Assembly (NCBI GenBank): GCA_016795425.1
Contig: JAEUHG010000023.1
Location: forward strand, 1-32,782
DNA length: 32,782 nt
Source: Verrucomicrobiales bacterium
GTDB taxonomy: Bacteria > Verrucomicrobiota > Verrucomicrobiia > Limisphaerales > CAIMTB01
Direction: 5' to 3'
Shown: positions 1 to 10,200 of the stretch, piece after piece
Numbering within the stretch: position 1 is the stretch's first letter
Layout of the letters: each line of letters begins with the position of its first letter
Program-made: the position numbers and the translations under genes
Notes under the pieces: model-generated
Databases searched by the model: none
Told to the model about the DNA's origin: nothing
Seen by the model: the letters and a program-made list of their open reading frames with translations, nothing else

Positions 1-40
1 CCAGGACGGCCAGAAGGATGGGGATCAGAACACGCGGCAT
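1..40 (-). CDS. N-terminus of an exported protein, cut by the window edge
   Basis: An ATG (complement of 38-40) opens a frame reading MPRVLIPILLAVL before the window ends. The hydrophobic stretch directly after a short basic start looks like a signal peptide or first membrane helix. A GAGGG Shine-Dalgarno-like stretch lies about 6 bases upstream of the ATG on the minus strand, which supports the start. Nothing of the mature protein is visible, so no function can be given. Confidence 0.5.
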   Translation of the reverse strand, partial: MPRVLIPILLAVL

Positions 41-299
41 TTGAGCCCTCAGGGGCGGGTGCCCTAACCCAACCACACTTCCGTTGGCGTGGCAAAGGAG
101 GCACCCGAAGCTGTCGTGGGACGAGACGTGCCGGTGCGCTCTAGCCTGCCCCCTCGGAAAACAAACTTGCCCCGGGCTCGGGGTCCGTGCGAATTAGGGG
201 CCGCTGTTCGCGACCCGGTCACCGCAAGGATCGGATGCCTGCTCAAGGCAGAAAGGCAATCTGGAGGTGGTCTTCGTCGCGACAGGAAGGGAATCGGTT

Positions 300-384
300 G
301 CGCCCGTGGCGGAATTGGCAGACGCGCTAGATTCAGGTTCTAGTGAGTAACATCGTGCAGGTTCAAGTCCTGCCGGGCGCACCA
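300..384 (+). tRNA. tRNA-Leu (anticodon CAG), CCA encoded
   Basis: The seven-base acceptor stem GCGCCCG pairs with CGGGCGC, followed by discriminator A381 and an encoded CCA (382-384). The D-arm contains GCG...CGC. The anticodon stem CTAGA/TCTAG encloses the loop TTCAGGT, giving anticodon CAG. A long variable arm precedes the T-arm GCAGG-TTCAAGT-CCTGC. The long variable arm (class II) and the CAG anticodon identify a leucine tRNA. It faces the chemoreceptor gene convergently, with 13 bases between the two. Confidence 0.95.
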
Positions 385-397
385 ACCCTCAGCGTCT

Positions 398-2029
398 TCA
401 GAAGGTTTCAAACCCATCATGGACGGGCTCGCTGGGCTTCGAGGAACGGCCGGTTCCTGTCGCCAGGCGTGAGCTGCCGTGAACGATGGTGGTGGTTCGG
501 GAAGGACTTGACAGGGGTGCCACAGGAGTCTCGTTGACGGTCGTGGGGGACGTCGGATGGAGATGGGCCGGCACCTTCGCAGATACCTGGCACCCTTCGA
601 CGATGGCAACGAGGTCGAGAACGGCGTGGTTCACCGAATGCGCCTGGGCGCGAAGTTCCTCGGCGGCACTGGCGCTTTCCTCGGCACTGGCGGCGTTGGC
701 CTGGGTGACCTTGTCCATTTGGGACACGGCGGCGGTGACTTGCTGGATGCCCTGATTCTGGTCCCGGGAAGCACTGGCGACTTCGTTGATCAACCGGTCC
801 AGTTGTCGGACCTTCTCGACGATGGAACCGAGGGCGCCGGCGACTTTGTCGCTGATGGCCACGCCACGGGAGGTACTGGCGATGGCGGCCTCGATTTTCT
901 GGGACGTTTCCTTGGCGGATTGGGCGCTGCGTTGGGCCAGGCTGCGGACCTCATCTGCGACCACTGCGAAGCCCATTCCGGCCTCACCGGCGCGCGCGGC
1001 TTCGACCGCGGCATTGAGGGCGAGGATATTGGTTTGGAAGGCGATCTCGTCGATGTCCTGGATGATCTTGGCGATATCGTCGCTGCTGTTTTTGATGTCG
1101 GCGATCGCCTGCGTCATGGCACCCATGTCGGTGGCGCCGGCCTCGGCGGCGGCGCGGGTTTCTTTGGCGAGATCGGTGGCGTGGGCGGTGCTGCGCTGAT
1201 TGCGTTGGGTGTTACTGGACATTTCCTGCAGGGACGCGCTGGTTTCCTCGATCGAGGCGGCTTGTTCGCTGGCGCCTTCCGCGAGGGTGTGGCTGGCCGA
1301 ACTCACTTGCGCGGCGGCGGCGGCGGCTTGTTTGGCACCTTCCTGCAGGCTCCCTGCCACCTGATGAATGGGAACAATGACGGAGCGAATCACTGCCAGG
1401 GCGAGAAGGGAAGCGAGCACGCTTACGGTCAGGCCGGCGATAAGGATGCCGTTGCGGAGAAGTCTGGTTTGCTGCTGGATCTGCTCGAAAGAAGCGCTCA
1501 TTTCCGCCGTCTGAGATTGGACAAACGGTTCCAGGGCCGCTGAAAGATCATCGCTGGCCTTGTCGAATGCGCCCATCAGCTTGTTGCCTTCGGAAGTGCC
1601 GTCCTTGATGTAGGCATCGGCCATGCGAACCCCGGCCGCGTAGAGAGCTTCGAAGGCCTGTTCGACGGCGGCGACCTTGGCGAGGTTATCCTGATCCTGT
1701 TCCCGTTCGAACATTTCACGGAACCGGACCAGATTGGCGCGGAACTCCTGGCGTACTTTCGCGGCTTCCTCGGCACCATCATCGAGCCCGTCACGTCCCT
1801 GGGTGGCACTGAGATCAGTCAGGGCTTCCTGAACCTCGAGGGTCTGGTACATCAGGTCCTGGCCTATCCTGGTGAAGACCAGGCTCTCCTCGCGGGTGTG
1901 GCGGATGGATCGTTCGATGGAGGCCGAATAGACCCAGATGATGGCGATGGCGAGCAGCAGTGAGGTCATGGGAATCCCGGCAATTCCCATGAGGCGCGTC
2001 TTGAGTCGGATACGCTGCAGAAGGTTCAT
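398..2029 (-). CDS. Methyl-accepting chemotaxis protein with a C-terminal docking-like pentapeptide
   Basis: A 543-residue transmembrane chemoreceptor. TM1 is at about 14-33, a helical periplasmic sensor region at about 36-190 (four-helix-bundle type by size and composition) and TM2 at about 193-216. Only a short, poorly conserved HAMP-like segment follows ([12 protein letters not shown]). The cytoplasmic coiled-coil has the signature hairpin tip at about 323-366 ([20 protein letters not shown], then [16 protein letters not shown]), which binds CheA and CheW. Gln/Glu/Ala-rich stretches on both sides are candidate methylation regions. After about residue 478 a flexible Ser/Thr/Pro-rich tail of about 65 residues ends in GFETF. 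This fits the [FYW]-x-x-[FYW] pattern of the CheR/CheB tethering pentapeptide (NWETF in E. coli). The start ATG has no strong Shine-Dalgarno. The ligand is unknown. Confidence 0.93.
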   Translation of the reverse strand: MNLLQRIRLKTRLMGIAGIPMTSLLLAIAIIWVYSASIERSIRHTREESLVFTRIGQDLMYQTLEVQEALTDLSATQGRDGLDDGAEEAAKVRQEFRANLVRFREMFEREQDQDNLAKVAAVEQAFEALYAAGVRMADAYIKDGTSEGNKLMGAFDKASDDLSAALEPFVQSQTAEMSASFEQIQQQTRLLRNGILIAGLTVSVLASLLALAVIRSVIVPIHQVAGSLQEGAKQAAAAAAQVSSASHTLAEGASEQAASIEETSASLQEMSSNTQRNQRSTAHATDLAKETRAAAEAGATDMGAMTQAIADIKNSSDDIAKIIQDIDEIAFQTNILALNAAVEAARAGEAGMGFAVVADEVRSLAQRSAQSAKETSQKIEAAIASTSRGVAISDKVAGALGSIVEKVRQLDRLINEVASASRDQNQGIQQVTAAVSQMDKVTQANAASAEESASAAEELRAQAHSVNHAVLDLVAIVEGCQVSAKVPAHLHPTSPTTVNETPVAPLSSPSRTTTIVHGSSRLATGTGRSSKPSEPVHDGFETF

Positions 2030-2101
2030 CGTGATGTAGGGACTTCCAGATCCGGCAGGGTCGTTTGGCCCTTGGGGAATCCTTGGAGTTTCCCGCTAAT
2101 A

Positions 2102-2128
2102 CCATCGGCGACTCCACGAATCACTTAA
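2102..2128 (-). promoter_or_regulatory. Candidate sigma-28 (FliA-type) promoter of the chemoreceptor gene
   Basis: Read on the minus strand, TTAAGTGA is followed by exactly 11 bases and then GCCGATGG. The E. coli sigma-28 consensus is TAAAGTTT-N11-GCCGATAA, so 5 of 8 and 6 of 8 bases match at the correct spacing. Initiation just downstream would give a leader of about 65 nt before the receptor ATG. Chemoreceptor genes are often controlled by sigma-28 in flagellated bacteria. Whether this organism has such a factor is not visible here. Confidence 0.35.
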
Positions 2129-2145
2129 CAGCGATGTCCTGTTAA
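2125..2145. promoter_or_regulatory. Palindromic operator-like site
   Basis: TTAACAG (2125-2131) and its exact complement CTGTTAA (2139-2145) are separated by 7 bases. The AT-rich dyad stands out in GC-rich surroundings and overlaps the upstream element of the candidate sigma-28 promoter, so a bound protein could block it. It could also form a short hairpin in a transcript leaving the DUF1501 operon, but no T-run follows on the minus strand. Confidence 0.35.
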
Positions 2146-2214
2146 TACTACATAGTTCTTTATGGTATTAGCGAGCGGACTTCCCGGAAGGGGCGGGGTC
2201 GGGCGATATTCAGT

Positions 2215-3702
2215 TCAGGCGAGAATGGGGCGCACCACCTGGGTGGGTTCCACGCCCGTAAGGCGTTGGTCCAGGCCTTGAAACTTGAATGTGAAGCGCT
2301 CGTGGTCGATGCCAAGGCAGTGCAGGATGGTGGCATTGAGATCATTCACGTGGACCGGGTTCTCCACGATGTTGTAGCTGAAATCGTCCGTGTCGCCGTA
2401 GCTGCTGCCGCGTTGGATGCCCCCCCCGGCAAGCCACATGCAGAAGTTCCGGGGATGATGATCGCGCCCATAGTTTTCGGCGGTCAGTCGGCCCTGCGAA
2501 TAGACCGTGCGTCCGAATTCACCCCCCCATACGACGAGGGTGGAATCGAGTAGGCCACGTTGTTTCAGGTCGCGAACCAGTGCGGCAGTGGCCTGGTCGG
2601 TGTCGGCGCACTGGTTCTTGAGTGCGGTGGGCAGGTTGTCGTGCTGATCCCAACCGCGGTGGAGGATTTGGACCACGCGCACGCCGCGTTCGATGAGTCG
2701 GCGGGCGAGCAGGGCGGAATGAGCGAAGCTTCCGGACCGTTGCACGTCCGGGCCGTACATGGCCTTGGTGGCTTCGGATTCACCGGCGAGATCGGTAAGT
2801 TCCGGGACGCTGGACTGCATGCGAAACGCCATTTCATACTGGGCGATGCGGGTTTGAATTTCCGGATCACCAAAGGAGGCGAAGCTGCGCTCGTTGAGAG
2901 CATTGAGCGCATCGAGCATGGTGCGGCGGTCGGAGGGGTCCACGCCGTTGGGGTTTTTGAGATAGAGAACAGGGTCGCCGACGCCCCGGAGGGCGACGCC
3001 GGAGAAACGGGTGGGAAGGAAACCGCTGCCCCAAAGCCTGTGATAGAGAGCCTGGCCGTTGCCGGTGGATGGGAAGGAAGGGGTGAAGACGACGAAGGCC
3101 GGGAGGTCATTGTTTTCGCTCCCAAGACCGTAGGCGAGCCAGGACCCGATGCTGGCTTTGCCGGGCACTTCGGAACCGGTCATGACAAAGGTGCAGGCCG
3201 GGTCATGGTTGATGGCGTTGGTGTGGACGGATTTGACGAGTGTGATGTCGTCGACGATTCGGGCGGTGTGAGGCAGAAGTTCGCTGACCCAGCGACCGCA
3301 TTGCCCATGCTGGGCGAACTCGAATTTCGACGGGGCGACAGGGAAGCGCGCCTGGCCGCTGGTCATGGTGCTGAGGCGCTGGTTCATTCGCACCGAGTCG
3401 GGGAGGTCTTTGTCGAAGTGGTCCTTCAGCTTGGGTTTGCGATCCCAGAGGTCGATCTGGGACGGGGCGCCGTTCATATGAAGATAAATGAGCGCCTTGG
3501 CTTTCGGAGCGAAATGCGGGAGGCCGGGAAGGGGCGGGTGCACGGCGCCCTTGGCGGAGGCTACGGTGGCGGCTCGAGCGACCTTGCCGAGGCCTTTGTC
3601 GGCCATGAGGTAGCTCAGGGCGACGCCTCCCAGGCGCAAGCCGAGGTCGCCGAAGAAACGGCGGCGGGTCTGATGAATGAGGTAGTCGCGGAGAGGATTC
3701 AT
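2215..3702 (-). CDS. DUF1501 family protein, Tat-exported
   Basis: A 495-residue DUF1501 protein, a family related to the alkaline phosphatase/sulfatase fold and abundant in Planctomycetes and Verrucomicrobia. The N-terminus has a twin-arginine-like motif (RRRFFGDLG, residues 13-21) ahead of a hydrophobic stretch, so export is likely. Family-typical segments are [14 protein letters not shown] at 74-87, NAINHDPA at 162-169, WDQHDN at 351-356, WGGEFGRT at 392-399, GRDHHP at 412-417 and HVND at 451-454. The clustered His/Asp residues could bind metal. It begins 3 bases after the stop of the upstream PSD1 gene and is probably translated from the same mRNA. The biochemical activity of these pairs is not established, and substrate is unknown. 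Confidence 0.92.
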   Translation of the reverse strand: MNPLRDYLIHQTRRRFFGDLGLRLGGVALSYLMADKGLGKVARAATVASAKGAVHPPLPGLPHFAPKAKALIYLHMNGAPSQIDLWDRKPKLKDHFDKDLPDSVRMNQRLSTMTSGQARFPVAPSKFEFAQHGQCGRWVSELLPHTARIVDDITLVKSVHTNAINHDPACTFVMTGSEVPGKASIGSWLAYGLGSENNDLPAFVVFTPSFPSTGNGQALYHRLWGSGFLPTRFSGVALRGVGDPVLYLKNPNGVDPSDRRTMLDALNALNERSFASFGDPEIQTRIAQYEMAFRMQSSVPELTDLAGESEATKAMYGPDVQRSGSFAHSALLARRLIERGVRVVQILHRGWDQHDNLPTALKNQCADTDQATAALVRDLKQRGLLDSTLVVWGGEFGRTVYSQGRLTAENYGRDHHPRNFCMWLAGGGIQRGSSYGDTDDFSYNIVENPVHVNDLNATILHCLGIDHERFTFKFQGLDQRLTGVEPTQVVRPILA

Positions 3703-3705
3703 GGG

Positions 3706-6700
3706 CTAGTTGCGCGTCAGCGTTTCGTCGAGGTTGAGGAGCAGATTCGCCGCGAGGGTGTAAGCGGCGAGCTCAGGGGCCGGCAGGGTGGGGTCGGGCT
3801 TGGATTCACCGGCGGCTAGGACGAGATTGGCGGCGTCGGGATCGGCGGCATAACGAGCGAGGTGTTGGTTCAATGCGCCGAGCGCAATGCCGAGTTCCTC
3901 GGTGGAAGGGATGCGGGCGAGAACGGTCCGGAATCCGAAGCGGAGCCGGTCGAGGTCATTCTTTCCGCCTTCGCGAAGCATGCGTTGGGCGAGGTGGCGC
4001 GCGGCCTCGAAGTGCTGGACATCGTTCATGAGTTGCAGCGCCTGGAGCGGGGTATTGCTGCGTTCGCGCCGCGTGCAGGGTTGCTCGCGATTCGGAGCGT
4101 CAAACGTGGCCATGAAGGGCGCCGGCGCCGTGCGTTTGAAGAAGGTGTAGAGACTGCGTCGATAGAGGGCGGCGCCGGAGTCCTGTTTGTAATCGCGAGT
4201 GTTGGAGCCGATGAATCCGACCGGTTCCCAGATGTTGGGAGGCTGGTAGGTTTTCACGCCTTTGCCGCCCATGTCTCCGACCATGAGGCCGCTGACGAAC
4301 AGGGCGTTATCGCGGATCTGTTCGGCATCGAGACGGAAGCGTGGTCCTCGGGCGAGCAGGCGGTTCTCGGGGTCGCGTTGCAGGAGTTCCGGAGTGACGA
4401 CTGAGGAACGCTGGTACGCCGCACTGGTGACCAGGAGGCGCACCAGGCTCTTGATATTCCAGTCCGTGGAGCGGAAGTGAATGGCGAGCCAATCGAGGAG
4501 CTCCGGGTGGGAAGGAGGTTCGCCCTGGGAACCGAAATCACCGGACGTTTTGACGAGGCCGACGCCGAAGAATTGCTGCCAGATCCGGTTGACCGCGACG
4601 CGCGTGGTCAGCGGGTGTTCAGGGCTGAGCAGCCAATGGGCGAAGTCGAGGCGTGTCGGGGTGCGCGAACCGGCGGACGCGGGAAGCGGAGGCAGGGCGG
4701 CAGGAACACCGGGAGTGACGCGGGCGCCGGGTCGATCGTAGGCGCCGCGCTCCATCACAAAACTCTCCCTGGGTTTCTCCAGGTCCCGCCAGATGAGGGT
4801 GCCCGGGATGGCGGCCTCGAATTCGTCCCGTTGTTTGCGAATGGCGGCTACGGCTCCCAGCAACGGGTCGAAGGTGGTTCGCGTATCGGCGCACACGCGG
4901 GACAGAAAGTGCTCCTTGAGTCGGCGGTTCTGATCTTCCGACCGTTTGTCGGAGGGTGTCTTCTTGATCAGATCCCGGATGTCATCGGGACCTTCGGGGG
5001 TGTCGCGGGATTCCTGCTGGCGAAGCCACACGGCGAACGATCGCGTGGGATCCGTGGCGGGATCGCTGACGCCGGTGACACCCACGCGGTCCCAGAGGAC
5101 CGTGCCGCCAAACTGTGTGAGGGCGAAGCCGGTGATTCTTTCCCCCGGCTTCAAACCGAGCTTTTCGGCGTCGAACTCGAGCCTGGCCCAGGCTCCGGCG
5201 ACGGGAAGTTCCCCGAGTCGGACGCGTTCCGTCGTTCCTTTGGCGCCCCAGTCGATGGCCTCGTAGTCTCCCCATACGCCGCGATGTTTCCAATCCGCGG
5301 TGCGGTATTGGACCATGATGGTTTTTGGCAGGTCGGCGGGATCGAGAAAGACATGGGCATAGAGCCTGCCGTCCTGGGGAATTTCGAGCGGGGTCGAACC
5401 GGCTTCAAAGACATCCTGCGCGAGCCCGGGATCCTTTCGGCGAAGGGCGCGTTTGCCGCTGAAGATGCCGCCGGGTGCGTTGGTCACAAATTGCGTGGTG
5501 TGCCCCGGGCTTGCGGAGACTTTCCATCCGGCCGGCAAGTCGTCGTCGGCCCAAACATGGTCGACGACCCTCGGGGTGGGTGGGGGTTGGGCGAGGGACG
5601 GGTCGAGGTACGCCACTTTGGCGAGGGCGGTCTTGATGTCGTTCTCTGCGGCGACGAGTTGGGCGTCGAATGCGGCGAGCCGCGATTCGTCATCGGGCGA
5701 TTTCAACTTCAGGATAGGGGGGGTGAGGGAGATGTTGCCGTCCATGGGCGGGTCGGCGGCGTTGTGGAAGAACGCATACATGGAGTAGAACTCGCGGGTG
5801 GAGATGGGGTCGAATTTGTGGTCATGGCACACCGCGCAACCGGCGGTCAGCCCCATCCAAGTTTGGACCGCGGTCGCGGTACGGTCGACGGCGTAGCGGA
5901 AGACGAATTCGGCATCGATCGATCCTCCTTCGCTGGTGGTGACGTTATTGCGGTTGAACCCGGTGGCCACCCATTGATCGGTGGTGGGCTGGGGCAGGAG
6001 GTCGCCGGCGAGTTGTTCGATGGTGAAGGCGTCGTAAGGCAGGTTCCGGTTGAACGCGGCGACGACCCAATCGCGGTATGGCCACATGGAACGCTCGTTG
6101 TCGAGGTGTAGCCCGTGGGTGTCTGCGTAGCGGGCCAAGTCGAGCCAATGTCGCGCCATTTGTTCGCCATAGCGCGGCGATGCCAGGAGGCGATCGACCC
6201 ATCGATCATACCGGCCCGGGCGGAGATCCTTGAGGAAGGCATCGACTTCGGCCGGCGTGGGGGGCAGCCCGGTGAGGTCGAAGGTGAGCCGGCGAATCAG
6301 GATTTCGGGGGAGGCCTGCGGGGCTGGGCGGAGTTGCTCCTTTTGCAGACGAGTTTCGAGGAATCGATCGATGGGATTGGGGTGGTCCGGAGACGGCGCG
6401 GGGGGCAAGGAGGGGAGGACGGGGGGTTCAAAGGACCAATGTCTTTGATACGTGGCACCTTGTTGAATCCACGCTTTGAGCAGCGCCTTTTCCTCGTCGC
6501 GCAGGGATTTGTGCGCGTTCGGAGGGGGCATGACTTCGTCGGGGTCGGTGGTGATGATGCGTCGCCATAGTTCGCTGGCTTCCGGGTCGCCCGGACGTAT
6601 GGCGACGTTTCCGCTCTTGGCGGGTGTCTGGGCGCCCTCGGGAATGTCCAGGCGAAGGCCGGCCTTGCGCTTGGTCTGGTCGAAGCCATGACAGGCGAAA

Positions 6701-6870
6701 CAATTGTCGGAGAGAATGCGGCGGATATCCCGGTTGAATTGTATGGGGCCGGAGGCCGGGCTGGTCGCGGACACGGAGGAAAGGGCCGTGGCGAGCCAAA
6801 GGCCCAAGGCCAGGGCGGGGAACCGCGGAGACTGGGCGACATGGGACGGCATTGGCGTCATTCTTTTCAT
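3706..6870 (-). CDS. Planctomycete-type cytochrome (PSCyt1)/DUF1549/DUF1553 protein
   Basis: About 1054 residues from the ATG at 6870; a GTG at 6891 would add 7, and ATGs at 6861 and 6852 are also possible. A signal peptide ends near LSSVSA. The PSCyt1 c-type cytochrome region has haem motif CFACH at about 57-61 and a likely distal ligand in DEVMPPP near 114. DUF1549 follows at about 160-380 (LTFDLTGLPPTPAEVDAF, HWLDLARYADTHG) with a second CxxCH (CAVCH, about 345-349). Residues from about 430 to 595 look like an inserted beta-sandwich, carbohydrate-binding type module (GKRALRRKDPG, LWDRVGVTG). The C-terminal third is DUF1553 (NRIWQQFFGVGLVKTSGDFG, FDAPNREQPCTRRERSNTPL). It heads an operon with the DUF1501 gene. 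A periplasmic redox-linked role in polymer breakdown is an inference. Confidence 0.92.
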   Translation of the reverse strand: MKRMTPMPSHVAQSPRFPALALGLWLATALSSVSATSPASGPIQFNRDIRRILSDNCFACHGFDQTKRKAGLRLDIPEGAQTPAKSGNVAIRPGDPEASELWRRIITTDPDEVMPPPNAHKSLRDEEKALLKAWIQQGATYQRHWSFEPPVLPSLPPAPSPDHPNPIDRFLETRLQKEQLRPAPQASPEILIRRLTFDLTGLPPTPAEVDAFLKDLRPGRYDRWVDRLLASPRYGEQMARHWLDLARYADTHGLHLDNERSMWPYRDWVVAAFNRNLPYDAFTIEQLAGDLLPQPTTDQWVATGFNRNNVTTSEGGSIDAEFVFRYAVDRTATAVQTWMGLTAGCAVCHDHKFDPISTREFYSMYAFFHNAADPPMDGNISLTPPILKLKSPDDESRLAAFDAQLVAAENDIKTALAKVAYLDPSLAQPPPTPRVVDHVWADDDLPAGWKVSASPGHTTQFVTNAPGGIFSGKRALRRKDPGLAQDVFEAGSTPLEIPQDGRLYAHVFLDPADLPKTIMVQYRTADWKHRGVWGDYEAIDWGAKGTTERVRLGELPVAGAWARLEFDAEKLGLKPGERITGFALTQFGGTVLWDRVGVTGVSDPATDPTRSFAVWLRQQESRDTPEGPDDIRDLIKKTPSDKRSEDQNRRLKEHFLSRVCADTRTTFDPLLGAVAAIRKQRDEFEAAIPGTLIWRDLEKPRESFVMERGAYDRPGARVTPGVPAALPPLPASAGSRTPTRLDFAHWLLSPEHPLTTRVAVNRIWQQFFGVGLVKTSGDFGSQGEPPSHPELLDWLAIHFRSTDWNIKSLVRLLVTSAAYQRSSVVTPELLQRDPENRLLARGPRFRLDAEQIRDNALFVSGLMVGDMGGKGVKTYQPPNIWEPVGFIGSNTRDYKQDSGAALYRRSLYTFFKRTAPAPFMATFDAPNREQPCTRRERSNTPLQALQLMNDVQHFEAARHLAQRMLREGGKNDLDRLRFGFRTVLARIPSTEELGIALGALNQHLARYAADPDAANLVLAAGESKPDPTLPAPELAAYTLAANLLLNLDETLTRN

Positions 6871-7230
6871 GACTTGGTAGGGATGCAACACGCAGGCATC
6901 GAAAAGCCGGGGACTTTCGCGATTTCATCGGCGAATGGGGCGATTGGGGAGCCGGGTTGGAGAGCTGGCGTGGTGGGACGGTCTGTCTTGGGCCTTGTCA
7001 AGCCGTCATTGGCCCCTCTAGAAAGGTGTGCCTGCCACGCACCGGGGTAAAAGATCCGGAGACTGACCCCGCCCGCGACGGATCGCCTTTGAGGCTTCCA
7101 GACCATATGTCCCGGTAGAAGGCTCTGTCTGACTCCAGGAGGAATCTCATTCGGGGTCCCGCCAATCGCGGGATCGTGCGCATCATCGTGGGGTCGAGTT
7201 CCTCTTGGGAACCCGTCCGCCAGGGAACCT
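6871..7230. other. Divergent intergenic region
   Basis: This 360-base gap separates the minus-strand PSD1 operon from the plus-strand protease block, so it should hold promoters for both. I could not pick convincing -35/-10 pairs. It contains a pair of abutting hairpins at 7025-7070, listed separately, and a small dyad TCCCGC/GCGGGA (7157-7162 and 7168-7173, 5-base loop). No reading frame in it has a recognisable protein. Confidence 0.6.
7025..7070. repeat. REP-like double hairpin
   Basis: Two inverted repeats abut. GGTGTG (7025-7030) pairs with CGCACC (7038-7043) with one wobble or mismatch. GGGGT (7044-7048) pairs with ACCCC (7066-7070). Short GC-rich tandem hairpins in an intergenic region resemble dispersed REP-type elements. 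No other convincing full copy was found in this window, so the family assignment is tentative. Confidence 0.3.
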
Positions 7231-10200
7231 ATGCCAGGGGCTGCCGACGCACGTAGGTTGCTGCGGCGCGCCATCTGGCGTTCCTTTTTGATCCCGCTGC
7301 TCGCCAGCAGGCTTGGTGTCGCCCTGGAGGCGCCCCTCCTGGCTGCGCAACCGGACGTCTTCGCGCGAGCGGAATCTCTGCCGACGGTGCGCGCGGTTTC
7401 ACGGTCGGTGAGGTTCGTGCCGGGTCCGGGGGAACCGGCCGCCCTGGCGCCCGGGCACCCGCCGTTGGACACGATTCCACCCTTGCCCATTCCCGAGTTG
7501 CCTCGGGAGCGCACCTCCGCGCCGGCGGCGGAACGTCCAATGCGCGGAACCATGACGCGCTACGATCCCCGGACGGGACGGGTTGAGGAAATCGTTGGGG
7601 CGGCGGGCGCGAGTGGGAGGAGTCCGAGTGCGGATCCATCGCCCGGGGGCCTGGGTGGGGGAAATCCTGGCTTGGGTGCCACCGGGCAAACCGAGACGCC
7701 GTTGGACGATTTTGCGCAGTTTGCCAAGGTGCCGAACACCAAGGCAGATCCGTGGCGAATGAACGTGAAGCTGGTGATGGAGTATCCGCTGGTGGCGGGT
7801 GGATTTGCCTATTTCGTGGCGTCGGGCGCGATGTTGGATGCGGAGGTCGTGGTGACGGCCGCCCACTGTGTCTTCAACCACGATCCGACAATCAATAATT
7901 GGGCGAGCCGGATCTGGGTTTACCCGGGGTGGGACGGTGTGAGTGCGCTGATTCCAGCGGGTCCGGAAGTGCAACCGTTTGGTTGGGCCGAGGGCACGTC
8001 GTTCTATGCATCGACGGATTTTGTGGCCACGCGGAATTTCGACAGGGACGTCGGGTTGGTGTTCTTGCCACGGGCGGTGGGGATGCTTACTGGGTGGTAC
8101 GGGTGGGCCTGGGGGTATGACTGCACGACGACCCAGGCACGCCGGTATTTCAATGCCAGTTACCCGTCTCAGTCCTGCGGTGAGGTGGGACTGCACAACG
8201 GAAAAGACATGATGTATTGGTCCGGCTCGATCGACCGCTGCGTGGCGAATCAGTTGGAGATCACGACCAGTCCTGGCTGCTACTCCGCCGTGTGGGGAGG
8301 GATGAGCGGAAGCGCCTTGTATTTTGCCGACAACGGAGGCCGCTACGTGCATGGCATCAGTTCGACTTCGGACCGCTCCGTGACGGCGCGTTACTGCAGA
8401 CTCTGGCAGCAATTCGCAGTGGATTTGACCGGCACCCTGATCCCGGCGAGCCGCGGGCCGGCTTTCGACCTGCAGGCCCTCGACTGCAATGTGACATCGA
8501 CCAACCTCCCGGTGGGACGTCCGACCACGTTGCGGGATCACCTGGTGGTGAATGCCACGGATCATCCGTCCTCGGGCACCTACACCTTTCGCGTCTACCT
8601 GTCAGCCAATGACAATATTTCGACGGCTGACACGTTGCTGGCCGAGCAGTCCTATGCGGCGGACTTGCCAGCCATGAGCGCGCTGCGAGTGATGGTGGAT
8701 CCCGTGATTCTGCCCGCGGGTACGCCGCCCGGCGATTATTGGATTGGTATCGAATATGACAGTGCGACGGACGGTAATCCGAGCAACAACGACACCGACG
8801 GCTGGGATGCCGTGAAGATTAAGGTCCTGCCCGGCCTGAAGACGTTGACTGTAAACGCCACCGGGTCCAGCGCCGAAGTGCTGGTGACTACCTCACCTGT
8901 CGATTTCGATGGGCAAGGCGGCGGGACCACTCCTTTCGATCGCTCGTACAGTCCGGGTACCGTCGTGATAGTGCAGTGTCCGGCCACGACTCCGACCGGG
9001 GATGTGTTTCTGGGCTGGAAGCGCAACGGGGTGGATTGGACGAACACGCCCATGGCCAGCGTGCAGCTCGATGACTCCACCGTCCTAACGGCGGTTTATC
9101 AGGGATCGTTTCTCACCGTGGACAATCAGGACGGTCCGATCCGGGTGGAGTTGTCAGGGGGATGGACCGCTTCTTCCAAGTCATCCGGAGCTTGGGGTGC
9201 CGACTATCTGCACGATGGTAACACGGGGAAGGGTACCAAAGAGATTCGCTTTATACCCACCCTGCCGGTGCCCGGGAGCTACGAAGTGTTCCTGTGGTAC
9301 ACCGCGTCATCCAATCGTGCGAGCAATGTGCCCGTGGAAATCATTCATGCCACGGGCGTCACCGCCCGCACGTTGAATCAACGCACCCAAGGCAGCCAAT
9401 GGGTCTCATTGGGAACCTATGCGTTTTCCGCCGGAACTTCCGGTCGGGTCCGCATCTCGAACGCCAGCACGGACGGCTTCGTGATTGCCGACGCGGTGCG
9501 TTGGCAGGCGAGGGAGCCGGTCTCCCAGGATTTCCTGACCGTCGACAATCTCGACGGCCCATCGCGGGTTGAGGTGTCCGGGGCGTGGGCGTCTTCGGCC
9601 AGTGTGACCGGGTTTCTGGGGACCGATTATTGGCACGACAGCAACGCCGGCAAGGGATCGAAATCCGTGACCTTCATCCCGAGCGTCTCGACTGCGGGCC
9701 GCTATGAAGCCTTCATCTGGTACACGGCAGCCGCGACTCGCTCGACCAATGTCCCCGTCGATGTCGTGCACGCGGACGGACTGACCACCCGTCGTGTCAA
9801 CCAGCAGATCAATGGTGGACAGTGGGTTTCCCTCGGGACCTATGTCTTTGACTCCGGGACTTCCGGTCGAGTCACCGTGCGCAATGGCGGAACCGTGGGT
9901 TACGTGGTGGCGGATGGGATTCGATTGGTGCCTTCCGGCGATCCGGCACCGGTTGTCATCGATAATGCGGATGGTCCTGCGCTGGTCCAACTCGAAGGGT
10001 CTTGGACGACCTCATCGGCGGCGACCGGGTTTTGGGCGGCGAACTATCTGCACAACGGCAACGTAGGGAAGGGCACCAAGTCGGTCAGTTTTGTTCCCAT
10101 GATTCCGGCGGCGGGCAACTATGACGTCTCGATCTGGTACGCGGCCGGGACCAATCGGGCGACCAACGTTCCCGTGGACATTGTCCATGCCGGCGGCACG

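Larger units (their letters stand above)
2094..2173. repeat. Outer inverted repeat enclosing the operator-like dyad
   Basis: CGCTAATACCAT at 2094-2105 is matched by its exact reverse complement ATGGTATTAGCG at 2162-2173, giving 12-bp arms separated by 56 bases. The 7-bp dyad at 2125-2145 lies between the arms. The element fills much of the gap between the DUF1501 stop and the chemoreceptor start. No coding potential was seen in it. Confidence 0.6.

Noticed and set aside
167..196. TTGCCC-N18-GAATTA as a promoter for the tRNA-Leu gene
   Set aside because: It is over 100 bases upstream of the tRNA and both elements match the consensus poorly, so it is not reliable enough to annotate.
557..1543. 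Long plus-strand frame opposite the chemoreceptor gene
   Set aside because: It is Gly/Asp-rich antisense translation of a high-GC gene. The minus-strand frame has an unmistakable chemoreceptor signature.
4477..6111. 544-codon plus-strand frame opposite the PSD1 gene, and the similar frame at 2560-3819
   Set aside because: Both are antisense frames of well-supported DUF1553 and DUF1501 genes and show no domain or signal peptide.
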